Positions 26,191 to 35,478 of a stretch of DNA of 63,258 nucleotides are shown here, piece by piece (the stretch's first letter is position 1; the number at the start of each line of letters is the position of its first letter). The translations under genes and the position numbers were made by a program. Origin of the DNA: Argonema galeatum A003/A1 (GTDB lineage: Bacteria; Cyanobacteriota; Cyanobacteriia; Cyanobacteriales; Aerosakkonemataceae); contig NZ_JAIQZM010000015.1 in the NCBI RefSeq assembly GCF_023333595.1, positions 14,088 to 77,345 on the forward strand, written 5' to 3'. The notes below the pieces were generated by a model that did no database searches, was not told the DNA's origin, and worked only from the letters and a program-made list of their open reading frames with translations.

Positions 26191-27690
26191 CTACTTCCGC
26201 GTATATCTGTGCTTCACGCCGATGGGAAAATACTCCGGGTCGCCTGTTGGTGCGAGGGAAACTTGCAGCATCTGATATGCTGGCGGAACATAGTTAGCAA
26301 ACTCGCTGTTGAGTCGCCGCAGCTGAGAAAGGATAGAAGATGCGATCGCCTCCCGTTTCCCTTCGCTACCTTCCACTCCCGGCGCTAATTCCACGATCGC
26401 AGACAGAAATTTATTTCGATCCCCATCTTCCTTAACTTGCAATACAAACTTACCCGTTACCCAATCTTTAATAACAGCTTGTTCTAACCCCACCGTCACA
26501 TTTTCTGGGTAAATATTTGCCCCAAAATAAGAAACAGTAAAATTAGAACGTCCAAACACATACACAAAAGGCAACTGATGAATACCTCTATCACTAGACA
26601 AATCTGTTAGTGGATCGAATCCCCATTCGGACAGGAAATTCAGCATTTCATCATAACTAATTATCCCCCCAGTATCCAAAATGTTATAACGAATCAACGG
26701 AATGCCGTTATCGCCTGAAAACAGCAATGTTCCCTCACGAACTTCAAAAAAGCGACTGAAAGGATCGTACTGTACCAGCGTGGGTAAGCGGGATTCACCA
26801 AATAGCGCCCGCGCCGCATTTGGATTATTTGCCAAAAAACGACGAATGCAAATACTCAGCGGTGTTTCATTGCCCAAAACACCCGCATCGGCGGTACCAT
26901 AAAGTGCGGCAGAATCATAACATAAATTTGTCGAATCAACTCTTTCTCCAACCAGATTTCGCCACTCTTCGCTAAAGACTTCTCCAGCAAAAACCATTTT
27001 TAGATGATATTTTTGCCACTCTACACCACGGGGAATTCCGCTATCAATTACATCTTTAATAAATGGGGGATATCCCAATAGCACAACTTGCTCAAATTGC
27101 TCACCGAGTTCCTGCACAACTCGGAAAATTTCTTCTTTGTTATTTCCTGGAGAGATAACAGTGATGGGATAACCTTTACTGGCAAGATAGCGACAGCAAT
27201 TCATCGTAAAAATGCCGCCTACCCACGTTCCCAACGTGAAACAAATCACGGCTAAGGTGCGGCGGGTGTCGGCATAAAAGCTCTCGTGGAATATCTGCTC
27301 AAAACGAGTGGCTATCTGAAGTTCATCTGCGAAAAAACGCGGCCAAAATGTCGGTTTTCCGGTCGAACCGGAGGAAACTGCGATCGTATCGCAACTTGAC
27401 AATTCTCCATTGCGGCACAATTCGGCTAACGAGTGAAGCTTGAGGTAATTCTCTTTTGTAATTGGCGGCAGCTTTTGGAAATCTTCGTAAGTCTGGATGG
27501 ACAGTGGATCGATGTTATGTTCTGCCAAAAATGCGCGGTAGGCGGGAACTGTGTTGACAACCGAGTGAAACAATGCTAAAACACCTGACTCTGCACTACT
27601 GTTGGCGTGTCGTTCGAGTAGAGTTTGCATTGGCGTTGTCAGGAATTCTTGAAACGCCTTCACTGCCCGTTGACGTTGTTCTTCTCGCAT
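26191..27690 (-). CDS. PaaK-like acyl-adenylate/CoA ligase family protein
   Basis: A 499-residue protein of the phenylacetate-CoA ligase branch of the ANL (adenylate-forming) superfamily. The ATP-binding loop SSGSTGKPT follows PPITKENYLKLHSL, as in PaaK. The central AALYGTADAGVLG resembles the substrate/adenine motif (YGxTE, here YGTAD). The hinge region GRSNFTVSYFGANIYPENV, followed by a compact C-terminal domain, matches PaaK proteins. It should activate a carboxylic acid as its adenylate, perhaps on to CoA; the acid is unknown. No aromatic degradation or biosynthetic genes are nearby. Convergent with the adenylate cyclase gene. Confidence 0.85.
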   Translation of the reverse strand: MREEQRQRAVKAFQEFLTTPMQTLLERHANSSAESGVLALFHSVVNTVPAYRAFLAEHNIDPLSIQTYEDFQKLPPITKENYLKLHSLAELCRNGELSSCDTIAVSSGSTGKPTFWPRFFADELQIATRFEQIFHESFYADTRRTLAVICFTLGTWVGGIFTMNCCRYLASKGYPITVISPGNNKEEIFRVVQELGEQFEQVVLLGYPPFIKDVIDSGIPRGVEWQKYHLKMVFAGEVFSEEWRNLVGERVDSTNLCYDSAALYGTADAGVLGNETPLSICIRRFLANNPNAARALFGESRLPTLVQYDPFSRFFEVREGTLLFSGDNGIPLIRYNILDTGGIISYDEMLNFLSEWGFDPLTDLSSDRGIHQLPFVYVFGRSNFTVSYFGANIYPENVTVGLEQAVIKDWVTGKFVLQVKEDGDRNKFLSAIVELAPGVEGSEGKREAIASSILSQLRRLNSEFANYVPPAYQMLQVSLAPTGDPEYFPIGVKHRYTRK

Positions 27691-27768
27691 TGCCGGTACT
27701 CAGTTGCATTATCACAAATTGTAGCGGATTCCCGAATTGCATGATGCTGTTGGCAAAGTTGGTGGTGT

Positions 27769-27846
27769 CGCCCACACCCGCCCTGCACTCAAGTCGCCCA
27801 CACCCGCCCTGCACTCAAGTCGCCCACACCCGCCCTGCACTCAAGT
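27769..27846. repeat. Three exact copies of a 26-base repeat
   Basis: Three head-to-tail copies of a 26-base unit beginning CGCCCACACC and ending CACTCAAGT. They start a 390-base gap between two minus-strand genes that is made almost wholly of repeats and palindromes. No gene lies in it. Confidence 0.85.
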
Positions 27847-27850
27847 GCAG

Positions 27851-27927
27851 GGCTAATAGCGAAAGTCCACTTTAGTGGACTGTCAGATTAGTATTCAGTC
27901 CACTAAAGTGGACTTTCGCTATTAGCC
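27851..27927. repeat. Perfect 32-base inverted repeat
   Basis: Arms at 27851-27882 and 27896-27927 are exact reverse complements (outer end GGCTAATAGCGAAAGTCCAC), with a 13-base loop. Inside each arm GTCCACT-TTAGTGGAC is itself palindromic, so it can form cruciform or tandem hairpin structures. A smaller palindrome, CAGCGATTTGAATCGCTGG, follows directly. It can act as a transcription end for the upstream PaaK-like side or simply be a dispersed element. Confidence 0.85.
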
Positions 27928-28014
27928 AGCGATTTGAATCGCTGGCGGGCTCGAAGCGAAGTCAGTGGCTTTGTGTAGAATTAAAATCTCATCAATTTAC
28001 CAACAACATCATTG

Positions 28015-28067
28015 CATTTCCAGGCTCTGCCTGGAAATGAGACAATTGAGGGGTTTCACCCCTCAAT
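28015..28067. repeat. Two adjacent hairpins
   Basis: CATTTCCAGGC / GCCTGGAAATG (28015-28025 and 28029-28039), then ATTGAGGGG / CCCCTCAAT (28045-28053 and 28059-28067). They lie 17 bases past the end of the beta-CASP nuclease gene. They resemble the attenuator-like palindromes dispersed in filamentous cyanobacteria. Confidence 0.7.
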
Positions 28068-28083
28068 CGATTCGCCAACAGTT

Positions 28084-30909
28084 TTAATCATTTGGCATCA
28101 TGAATAAATCCCCGTCTTCTTCCTCTTCCTCTTCCTCTTCCTCTTCTTCATCTTCATCTTTATCTTGATTTTGACTTTTGACTTTTGACTTTTGACTTTC
28201 TATATCCCGTAACACAAACTCCTGGCATTTGGTGCTGGGATCTACTTGCCGCTCAAATAGCGGACTATCTTCTCCCTGACATTTTCCAGAAGTGAAAAAC
28301 TGGCATACCGCACAGCAATCTTCTCCAGATGCGATCGCTTTCTCGATCTCTAAATGTTGCTGCGAAAGCGGACTCAGCTTCAGACGATAGCCGTCCCACT
28401 TGGCTTTGAGTATGCCATTGCCAGCTAAAATCTGCCAACGTGGGTCTGATTCCACCACCGCCTCTGGTATCCTCAGCCAAGCACCTTCCACTTCGGCTTC
28501 CACAGTCACCTCGAATTCAGAAGGTAGCTCCATCTGAGCAAGTTTTGCACGAGAAATTTTTTCTGGCACCTGCCCGTATTCGATCGACTCTCCGACACTG
28601 GGAATATGGACGTAATATTTCTGTTGTAATTCTCCCGCCTTCGCCAATTGGTGCAAAGCATCCAGCGATCCGTGAATCAAAATTAAATGCTTGGGATTAA
28701 CCTTAGCAATAACTTGGGTTAAGCCAACTTTATCAGCGTGAGCGCTCAAATTAAATCGTTTAATCTGGGCGCGAACAGTTAGCTGTTTGCCATCTAATTC
28801 AACCGTATCTCCAGTTTTCAAACTCTGAAGTAAACGACCCGGACTTTCTTCATCCGTGTAACCGCTGATAAAAATAGCAGCGTTTTCTCGCTCCAGCAAA
28901 GTAGTAGCGTAGTAAATAGATGGGCCACCAGTTAGCATCCCAGAACTGGCAATAATTACGCTGGGTTTTGCCATTGCTAAAGGTCGTTCTCTGGGAGAGC
29001 CAATAGGAATAATGGGAGAAGAAGAATTTGGATCGAAGAATGGTTCCTGTCTCTGTTGAGCAAAATTCTGCACAGACTGGGGTAATAAAGCCAGATTGTC
29101 GCGGAAAACATCGGTTATGGCTCTCACTAAACCATCTACAAAAATAGGAATTTTGAGTTTGTGAAATACAGCGCTAGTGCGAATAGCGAGGAGAATTTCT
29201 TGCGCTCTTCCTAAAGCGAAAGCGGGGATGAGAACGTTACCGCCTTTGGTAACAACTTCTGCGATCGCTTCTAGCAATGCCGTTTCTTGCGACTTCCTAC
29301 CTGGATGGGTATCTGCGCCGTAAGTTGACTCGGTAATCAGAACATCTGCCGTGGGAAGATCCGCCAATTTCAACCCTTCTGTTGTGCGACTGGAAGTGGT
29401 GTTGTAATCTCCGGTGTAGAGTAGGGTGCGAGATGGCGATCCGGCTCTCGCAGGATCGTTGTATCGCATATAAATACAAGCAGCACCTACAATATGACCG
29501 GCATTGATAAACCTCACCTTCAATCCCGGTAGCGGCTCAAAATCAAAGCCGATCGGTTGCGTCTCCAGCCGAAACAAGGTACGCTCTAAATCAGCCTCAT
29601 CAAACAATTCTGGCGAATCTTCGTTCAATTGCTGAACTTTCAGGCAATCCTGCAACATTACGTGAGCAATTTCCCTCGTACCTTGAGTACAAATCATCCG
29701 CACACCAGGGAAACGATTGTGAAAGACTGGTACAGCGCCTAAATGGTCTTGATGAGCGTGGGTGATCAGCAACAAATCCGGGTTTTTCAGGCGATCGAGT
29801 GCTGGTAAAGGATCGTAACCCTTCGGTCGAGTGCCGCAATCCATTACTATTTCATAAGGGCCAATAAAAACTTGGAAGCAGGAAGCACCAATTCCCCTAG
29901 CAGCTCCCAAAGGCGTTACTATTAATTTTGGATTTTCAGATTGCTCGTCAATTTCAGCAACAAGAGCTTCCTCATCCGCACTTGACTCCAATCCCAAATC
30001 TGAAATCTGAAATCTCAAATCGTTTGCTGGTGGCGGATATTGGTAAACTTTGACTCTTTTGCCGCGCACATACACTCTGGCGCGTTGTCCGCCTTCTGGC
30101 GAAACAGCTTCCCACTCCCAACCGTTGCGGCGTCGAATTGCTGGCGCAAGTTCCCATGTTGTCTCTTCAGTTTCGGCTGTTAGTGCCGCCAAAGCAACAT
30201 CATTTGGCGGAGTGGGTTCGGGTAAAATCTTTGTAGCTTCTGCCTTTGAGTCTGAATTTTGCTGAGGTACAGGGGAGAGGTTTAATGCAGATTCTTCTAT
30301 GCTCTTTTGCTCCTCTGCTTCGCTACTTCTATCTTCCTGCTCAACAAACTGAGCTGCGAAGACTTGCAGTTCGGTTCCAACGCGGCGTGCTTGAACTTGC
30401 AACAGTTGTCCCACCTTCATATTAAAGGTGCTGGAATTGAGCAAGGTGAGCTTGAGGGTTTTTTGTTCCGATCGCGAAGTAACGTATAGCTTTACCTTAA
30501 ACTGGACGGATGGATTGCGCCTACCGATTTGTAGCACCCGACCGATTAGCTGACATCTATCCTCATCAGCGCCATCGGATATGGGTGAGGAACCAACCAG
30601 GTTCACAAGCGAGATTTGACCCGTGGAATCGGTGCTGGGGATGACGTTCCACGCACAAACCTGTCCTTCTGTCCACTCTGCCAGTTTTGGCGAAATCCGA
30701 AAGCGAGTGTTATCCGCACAAACCAGGTGGGGTATCCCTTCGATCGCACAAATATATCCTGTGATGGTGAACTGGAAGGTCTGGCGATCGGAGGATTCAG
30801 GAGAGACGGTGGCGTTGATGCAGTCCGCCGTAGGCATTGCGGTGTGATGGGTCATGCTCGTGTTCAAAACTACTGCCCGGATTGGCACTGCAACGACTTT
30901 AGCATCCAT
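28084..30909 (-). CDS. MBL-fold beta-CASP ribonuclease-like protein
   Basis: A 941-residue protein whose centre is a CPSF73-type metallo-beta-lactamase/beta-CASP nuclease, expected to cut RNA. Zinc motifs are complete: THAHQDH, the His of NAGHIVGA, the Asp of LYTGDYN, then the beta-CASP motifs ITESTYG, FNLSAHAD and LIHGS. The N-terminal 330 residues hold OB-like segments (ITGYICAIEGIPHLV; CQLIGRVLQIGRR) and an acidic linker, unusual for the family. A C-terminal Cys group (CCAVCQFF ... GKCQGE ... KCQEF) may bind a metal. The tail is SKVKSQNQDK plus a run of glutamates, encoded by an AAAGTCA heptamer repeat and a CTTCCT repeat, so it is probably a recent extension. The start ATG at 30909 is the first available; ATG at 30855 is an alternative. 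Confidence 0.88.
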   Translation of the reverse strand: MDAKVVAVPIRAVVLNTSMTHHTAMPTADCINATVSPESSDRQTFQFTITGYICAIEGIPHLVCADNTRFRISPKLAEWTEGQVCAWNVIPSTDSTGQISLVNLVGSSPISDGADEDRCQLIGRVLQIGRRNPSVQFKVKLYVTSRSEQKTLKLTLLNSSTFNMKVGQLLQVQARRVGTELQVFAAQFVEQEDRSSEAEEQKSIEESALNLSPVPQQNSDSKAEATKILPEPTPPNDVALAALTAETEETTWELAPAIRRRNGWEWEAVSPEGGQRARVYVRGKRVKVYQYPPPANDLRFQISDLGLESSADEEALVAEIDEQSENPKLIVTPLGAARGIGASCFQVFIGPYEIVMDCGTRPKGYDPLPALDRLKNPDLLLITHAHQDHLGAVPVFHNRFPGVRMICTQGTREIAHVMLQDCLKVQQLNEDSPELFDEADLERTLFRLETQPIGFDFEPLPGLKVRFINAGHIVGAACIYMRYNDPARAGSPSRTLLYTGDYNTTSSRTTEGLKLADLPTADVLITESTYGADTHPGRKSQETALLEAIAEVVTKGGNVLIPAFALGRAQEILLAIRTSAVFHKLKIPIFVDGLVRAITDVFRDNLALLPQSVQNFAQQRQEPFFDPNSSSPIIPIGSPRERPLAMAKPSVIIASSGMLTGGPSIYYATTLLERENAAIFISGYTDEESPGRLLQSLKTGDTVELDGKQLTVRAQIKRFNLSAHADKVGLTQVIAKVNPKHLILIHGSLDALHQLAKAGELQQKYYVHIPSVGESIEYGQVPEKISRAKLAQMELPSEFEVTVEAEVEGAWLRIPEAVVESDPRWQILAGNGILKAKWDGYRLKLSPLSQQHLEIEKAIASGEDCCAVCQFFTSGKCQGEDSPLFERQVDPSTKCQEFVLRDIESQKSKVKSQNQDKDEDEEEEEEEEEEEDGDLFMMPND

Positions 30910-30960
30910 AGGGCAGAGGTAGACGCCAAAAAGAGAGAAAGCAGAAAAATCATCGTCAGT

Positions 30961-31527
30961 TCAAAAATTGGCATCACCATAGGTTTGTCGCCAGTTCTCC
31001 GCTTGCTGAAATTTTATGCCTGCGGCTTTTGCTGCTTCTCTATCTTCGGGCCGATCGCCTATCATTAAAATTTTATCTGGCAAATGTCTCTCGATCGCCA
31101 GATTAACCATTCCCGGATTAGGCTTGCGAAACTTTCCAGATTCTTGGTGCTTGCTATAATTATGAACTTCACTGCGAGTTACGCAGAAACACTTCCTACC
31201 TTCAAAATCAGGACAGAAGTAAATTTCTTCCATTTCTAGCAATAGCTCTAACGTATATTGTTGTTCTTTTATACAACTTTGCAGTGACTTTTTGCCACTG
31301 GCGACACCAGCTTGATTCGTCACGCCAACAATTTTCCAGCCAGTAGCGGCGAAATATGCGATCGCTCCCTCAACACCTTCGATCATCCGCTGATCTCGTG
31401 GACGCTGGATAAACTTATTGCCTGAGACAGGTTCCCGCACCGTACCATCCAAGTCTAGTATGAGTAGGGATAACCGATCGGGCCTCTCTACTGTTTCGCT
31501 TGTTGTTTCATTTGGCTGTTCCATCAC
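30961..31527 (-). CDS. HAD-IIIA (GmhB-like) phosphatase
   Basis: A 188-residue HAD-superfamily hydrolase. Motif I is LILDLDGTVREP (nucleophile Asp and acid/base Asp), motif II the Thr of VGVTNQAGVASG, and motifs III/IV are FRKPNPGMV and MIGDRPEDREAAKAAG. The CPDFEGRKCFC stretch sits where GmhB-type enzymes carry a zinc loop, but the Cys pattern is not the classical CxH...CxC one. A sugar-phosphate phosphatase role is likely; the substrate is open. It lies 51 bases upstream of the beta-CASP gene on the same strand, so the two may be co-transcribed. Confidence 0.85.
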   Translation of the reverse strand: MMEQPNETTSETVERPDRLSLLILDLDGTVREPVSGNKFIQRPRDQRMIEGVEGAIAYFAATGWKIVGVTNQAGVASGKKSLQSCIKEQQYTLELLLEMEEIYFCPDFEGRKCFCVTRSEVHNYSKHQESGKFRKPNPGMVNLAIERHLPDKILMIGDRPEDREAAKAAGIKFQQAENWRQTYGDANF

Positions 31528-31584
31528 TCAATTCGATCTGCTATCACAAAAGTATAGTGGGAAAAATCAGGTAAAAACAAGAAG

Positions 31585-33078
31585 ATGACGAATCAAAGCG
31601 ATCGCTCTCAATGGGACTTAGGCAGATTCTTTCAAACCCTTAGCTATTTTGAGGTAATCCCTTTTTTCAACTGCCTACAGCGGTTATTCCAAGGTACTCC
31701 CAAGGATAATAGAGATAGACCTAATGGAGACAAAAAAGTGGGTGCAATCCTGGTAGCTGGTGCAACAGGCGGTGTCGGGAAGCGAGTCGTGCGGCGACTT
31801 GTCGATCGCGGTTATCAAGTACGTGCCTTAGTTCGAGACTCTCAAAGAGCAAAAGAAATGCTCGGCGACAAAGTGGAACTGTTCGAGGCTGATATTACTA
31901 TACCCGAAACCTTGACTGCCGCACTGATGAGCGACGTAAAAGCGATCGTCTGTTGCACTGGTGTGCGCGTACAACCAGTCGAAGGAGACACACCCGATCG
32001 GGCCAAATACTATCAAGGCATCAAATTTTATATGCCAGAAGTAGTTGAAAGTCCAGAAATAGTTGACTATCAAGGCATCAACAATTTGGTACAAACTGCG
32101 GCGCGACATCTCGATAAGTCAGACGAAAAATTAATATTTGATTTCACACAAGTAACCGACGACCTAAAAAACACTTGGGGTGCTGTCGATGATGTCGTCA
32201 TGGGTGGCGTCAGTCAAAGCGGTGTACAGTTGGTGGATAACACCGTTTTATTTGCTGGCAATGTATCAACTGCCAATAACGGCGGTTTTGCTTCTGTTCG
32301 TACCCGCAATTTCGATACACCCCTCGATTTGTCTGGATACGAAGGTGTCGAATTGCGCGTCAGAGGAGATGGCAAGCGATACAAATTCTTCATCCGCACC
32401 GAAAGTCAATGGGATGGCGTTGCCTACAGCTATTCTTTCGACACAGTACCAAACACCTGGATAAATGTGCGCGTTCCTTTTGCTGACTTAATTGCCGTCT
32501 TTCGCGCCAAAACTTTACAAAATTCTACTACTATCAATTCCAACCAAATTCGCTCTTTCCAGCTAATGCTGAGTAAGTTTGAATATGACGGAGGACTCAA
32601 CCCAAATTTTACACCGGGTGGTTTCGCCTTGCAAGTGGAATCTATCAAAGCTTATGGCAACTACCGTTCGCAATTTATCATGGTTAGTTCCGCTGGCGTC
32701 ACTCGTCCCGGTCGCCCAGGAATAAACTTGGAGGAGGAACCGCCAGCAGTGAGAATGAACGACCAGTTAGGCGGCATTCTGACTTGGAAATTGCGCGGCG
32801 AAGATAGCGTGCGGTCAAGTGGCATTCCTTATACTATTGTCAGACCTTGTGCGTTGACAGAAGAACCGGGTGGCAAACCATTAATTTTCGACCAAGGTGA
32901 CAACATTCGCGGCAAAGTAAGTCGAGAAGATATCGCCGAACTATGTGTGCAAGCGCTAGAACAACCAAAAGCGTGTAATGTCACGTTTGAGGTGAAAGAA
33001 GCCGAAAATAGCAACGGCAGTAAAGATTGGGAGACTTTGTTCGGTAGGTTGCAACCTGCTGCTTTAGTTAAGCCTTGA
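31585..33078 (+). CDS. Atypical SDR with inserted CIA30 domain
   Basis: A 497-residue protein. An NAD(P)-binding Rossmann domain (VAGATGGVGKRVVRRLVD, about residues 54-170) is interrupted by a CIA30/NDUFAF1 domain (about 175-355: FDFTQVTDDLKNTW, VDDVVMGGVSQSG, ...GGFASVRTRNF). The Rossmann part then resumes (FIMVSSAGVTRPGRPG; YTIVRPCALTEEPGG). This split arrangement is that of plant HCF173, an atypical SDR needed for psbA translation in chloroplasts, and cyanobacteria have related proteins. A role in photosystem II or complex I assembly is therefore plausible but inferred. It is divergent from the HAD gene. The stop is followed by a small palindrome, GTGCGTTAATAACGCAC (33088-33104). Confidence 0.88.
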   Translation: MTNQSDRSQWDLGRFFQTLSYFEVIPFFNCLQRLFQGTPKDNRDRPNGDKKVGAILVAGATGGVGKRVVRRLVDRGYQVRALVRDSQRAKEMLGDKVELFEADITIPETLTAALMSDVKAIVCCTGVRVQPVEGDTPDRAKYYQGIKFYMPEVVESPEIVDYQGINNLVQTAARHLDKSDEKLIFDFTQVTDDLKNTWGAVDDVVMGGVSQSGVQLVDNTVLFAGNVSTANNGGFASVRTRNFDTPLDLSGYEGVELRVRGDGKRYKFFIRTESQWDGVAYSYSFDTVPNTWINVRVPFADLIAVFRAKTLQNSTTINSNQIRSFQLMLSKFEYDGGLNPNFTPGGFALQVESIKAYGNYRSQFIMVSSAGVTRPGRPGINLEEEPPAVRMNDQLGGILTWKLRGEDSVRSSGIPYTIVRPCALTEEPGGKPLIFDQGDNIRGKVSREDIAELCVQALEQPKACNVTFEVKEAENSNGSKDWETLFGRLQPAALVKP

Positions 33079-33368
33079 TACTGTAGGGTGCGTTAATAAC
33101 GCACTCTGCTACTGCAAGTAATTCAACTCAATGTTACTAAAGGAAGCTCTGGAATATACCTTACAACTTGATGACTCTGATGATGAGAATTCAGTGCGAG
33201 CAAATTAATTTATAGGGAGTGTTTTATTGATGATAAGCTGCTACGCACCTCTCTACAGAAGCGCGATCAGACTCTAACAAATCTGAATTTTTACATCGCC
33301 CTGTTTAACCTAAAGCCAGATTAAATGAAGTTGCGATCGATACAACACAGGTTTTTCGCCAAAAAACA

Positions 33369-34988
33369 TCAGATCTGAGCAACTTTAAAACGAGAGATTT
33401 CCAGGTGCAAATTCTGTGCTGCATCGTCCAGTTTACCCATCGCACCGTTAATATCCCGCAGCACTTCGACAATTTGTGAAGAACCTTCACTCAATTGCAG
33501 CATAGAATCACTGATTTGTGACGCTTCTTCTGATTGGGCTTCCATACTGTTACTCACCTGTTTAAACTGGGGGGTTAGGCTTTGCACTTCGCGGATAATC
33601 GACTCTAATTTAGGGCTGATACTACTGACAACTTCCACGATCTGTTTTACTTGTTGGGTAAAGCTATCCATTTCTCTGACCCCGATAGAAACCGCCCCTT
33701 GCATATCTTCGATCGTATTCTCGATGTCTAGGGTAGCAACTGCCGTTCGATCGGCTAGGCGAGAGATTTCTCTAGCTACTACACTAAACCCTTTGCCATA
33801 CTCGCCAGCTTTTTCTGCTTCGATCGCCGCGTTTAGGGAAAGTAAATTGGTTTGATCTGCTACTTTGACAATCGTGATAATAATGTCATTAATGTTGTTA
33901 GCTTTTTCGCCGATCGCTCCCAGTTTCTCCGATATGGTATTTGTTGCATCTGCCAATTTAACCATGCTTGTTTCCATCTGCATCAAGTCTTTTTGACTCT
34001 CAACTGCCGCAGTAGCCGTTGTTTGCGACTTGTACTCTACTTGATTAATTGTCTTCACCAGTTGCGAAGAGGCGGCAGCAATCTGCTTAGCTGTAACAGC
34101 TACCTTATTCGTAGTGCTATACTGCTGTGTTACCGTTGCTTCTAATTCCTTGCTGGAAGCAACAATAGAAGTGACAGAGCCACTGACTTGAATCCCAGAC
34201 TGCTGTACGTGGCGAATTAAGGAATTTAGTTTTTGGGTCATGATCTGGAAGGCTTTCAGCAGTTGACCGATCTCGCTTCCATCGTCCGCGACTTCGATGT
34301 TCTGAGTGAGATCTCCTTGTGCAATCTGTTCGGTAGCGCCGATCGCGAGCGGCAACTGTTGTTTCAATGGCAAGGTAATCGCTACAGCGGTAACGATCGT
34401 GCCGATGATAGATAACAAGATACTCACCGCAAGGGTCGCTAACAGGAGTTGCTGGGCTTGTTCGAGCGCTTTGGTCTTTTGGTTCAGCAGATAATCCGAC
34501 CTCTCGAGGAAGTCATTCCGTGCCTCGTCATACTCTGCGAAGCGGATCGACTTCAGCATCTCTGTCCCCTCAGCAACTTTTTTTTCATCAAACAACCTAA
34601 AAATTTCTTGAGATTTTTGATGGTAATTTTCTCCTTCCGAAATTAACACTCCAATTGCTTTGTCTTGAGTATAATTTGGAACAATTCTTTTAAGCTCTTC
34701 AGCTTTTTCTCGAAAATGTTCATATCCAGAATTGTAGCTTTTCTTGTAAGAATCCCGCGTCTCCCTGTCATCAAAAAAAACAGCGTAACCACGAACATTC
34801 CGCGTCATCCTTGAAACTCCATAAGTTAATTCCTCCTCCAATCGGATCATTTTGTACTGCTCCTGAATTGTCCTCTGTGACTCGGAGAATCTTTCAGTCG
34901 TTAAATACACAATGAAGCCAACACCAATCATAAAGATCAGCGGCGTCGAATATCCAAGTAAAATGCGGTTGGTAATTTTATTCAACAT
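33369..34988 (-). CDS. Methyl-accepting chemotaxis protein
   Basis: A chemoreceptor of about 539 residues with this start. The frame opens with GTG at 35042, but the ATG at 34988 (MLNKITNRILLGYS) sits right before the first membrane helix and is the better start. A periplasmic four-helix sensor of the CHASE3-like type (about 35-175, with the FFDDRETRDSYKKSY segment) is followed by a second membrane helix, HAMP (LPLAIGATEQIAQGDLTQ) and a signalling hairpin with the tip NLLSLNAAIEAEKAGEYGKG. It should bind CheA and CheW, in cyanobacteria usually to control type IV pilus phototaxis or gliding. No che genes are nearby. No C-terminal methylase-tether motif is seen. Confidence 0.92.
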   Translation of the reverse strand: MLNKITNRILLGYSTPLIFMIGVGFIVYLTTERFSESQRTIQEQYKMIRLEEELTYGVSRMTRNVRGYAVFFDDRETRDSYKKSYNSGYEHFREKAEELKRIVPNYTQDKAIGVLISEGENYHQKSQEIFRLFDEKKVAEGTEMLKSIRFAEYDEARNDFLERSDYLLNQKTKALEQAQQLLLATLAVSILLSIIGTIVTAVAITLPLKQQLPLAIGATEQIAQGDLTQNIEVADDGSEIGQLLKAFQIMTQKLNSLIRHVQQSGIQVSGSVTSIVASSKELEATVTQQYSTTNKVAVTAKQIAAASSQLVKTINQVEYKSQTTATAAVESQKDLMQMETSMVKLADATNTISEKLGAIGEKANNINDIIITIVKVADQTNLLSLNAAIEAEKAGEYGKGFSVVAREISRLADRTAVATLDIENTIEDMQGAVSIGVREMDSFTQQVKQIVEVVSSISPKLESIIREVQSLTPQFKQVSNSMEAQSEEASQISDSMLQLSEGSSQIVEVLRDINGAMGKLDDAAQNLHLEISRFKVAQI

Positions 34989-35478
34989 GGTTGAGATTAA
35001 TAAAAGACGCTCTAAGAGTTTTCGGTTCTGGGATTGCCTCACTTATTGGGAACAAAGCAGGCCAGCTTATTCTCAATAATATGAGTTATTGAGAATAGTC
35101 CAGATTAAGTGTATCTTACCAAATTCTAATTAAGCCAACAGGATTTGGGCCAGCCCCTGCACTCTCGAATTCCACAAACACGATTGCCTACGGCACGCAC
35201 TCGCGATCGCACTCTCTTAATTCTACAAGTACGATAGCTCACTTAAATAAATACTTAAAAATAAAAAATTATTCATGTCAATACTTTAATGCAAAGTTTT
35301 GTGACATCAGTAGGAAATCGGGTTTGCTTAAAACCCACGCCTCTTAACCGTCAAGAGGTTATGCTAGCTTGCAGAAGCCATATAGGGTAAAATAAAAGTG
35401 AGAAATATCTAAAAAGCAATCAAAAACTCACTTATACGAATATAATTAAATATTATAGACTAGAGCAAGCGTACCACT
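34989..35478. other. Gap between divergent chemoreceptor and NB-ARC genes
   Basis: About 490 bases with no recognisable gene beyond the possible 18-codon extension of the chemoreceptor. It is AT-rich from 35230 to 35460 and must hold the promoters of both divergent genes. No clear sigma-70 pair with proper spacing could be picked with confidence. No long inverted repeat was seen. Confidence 0.5.
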
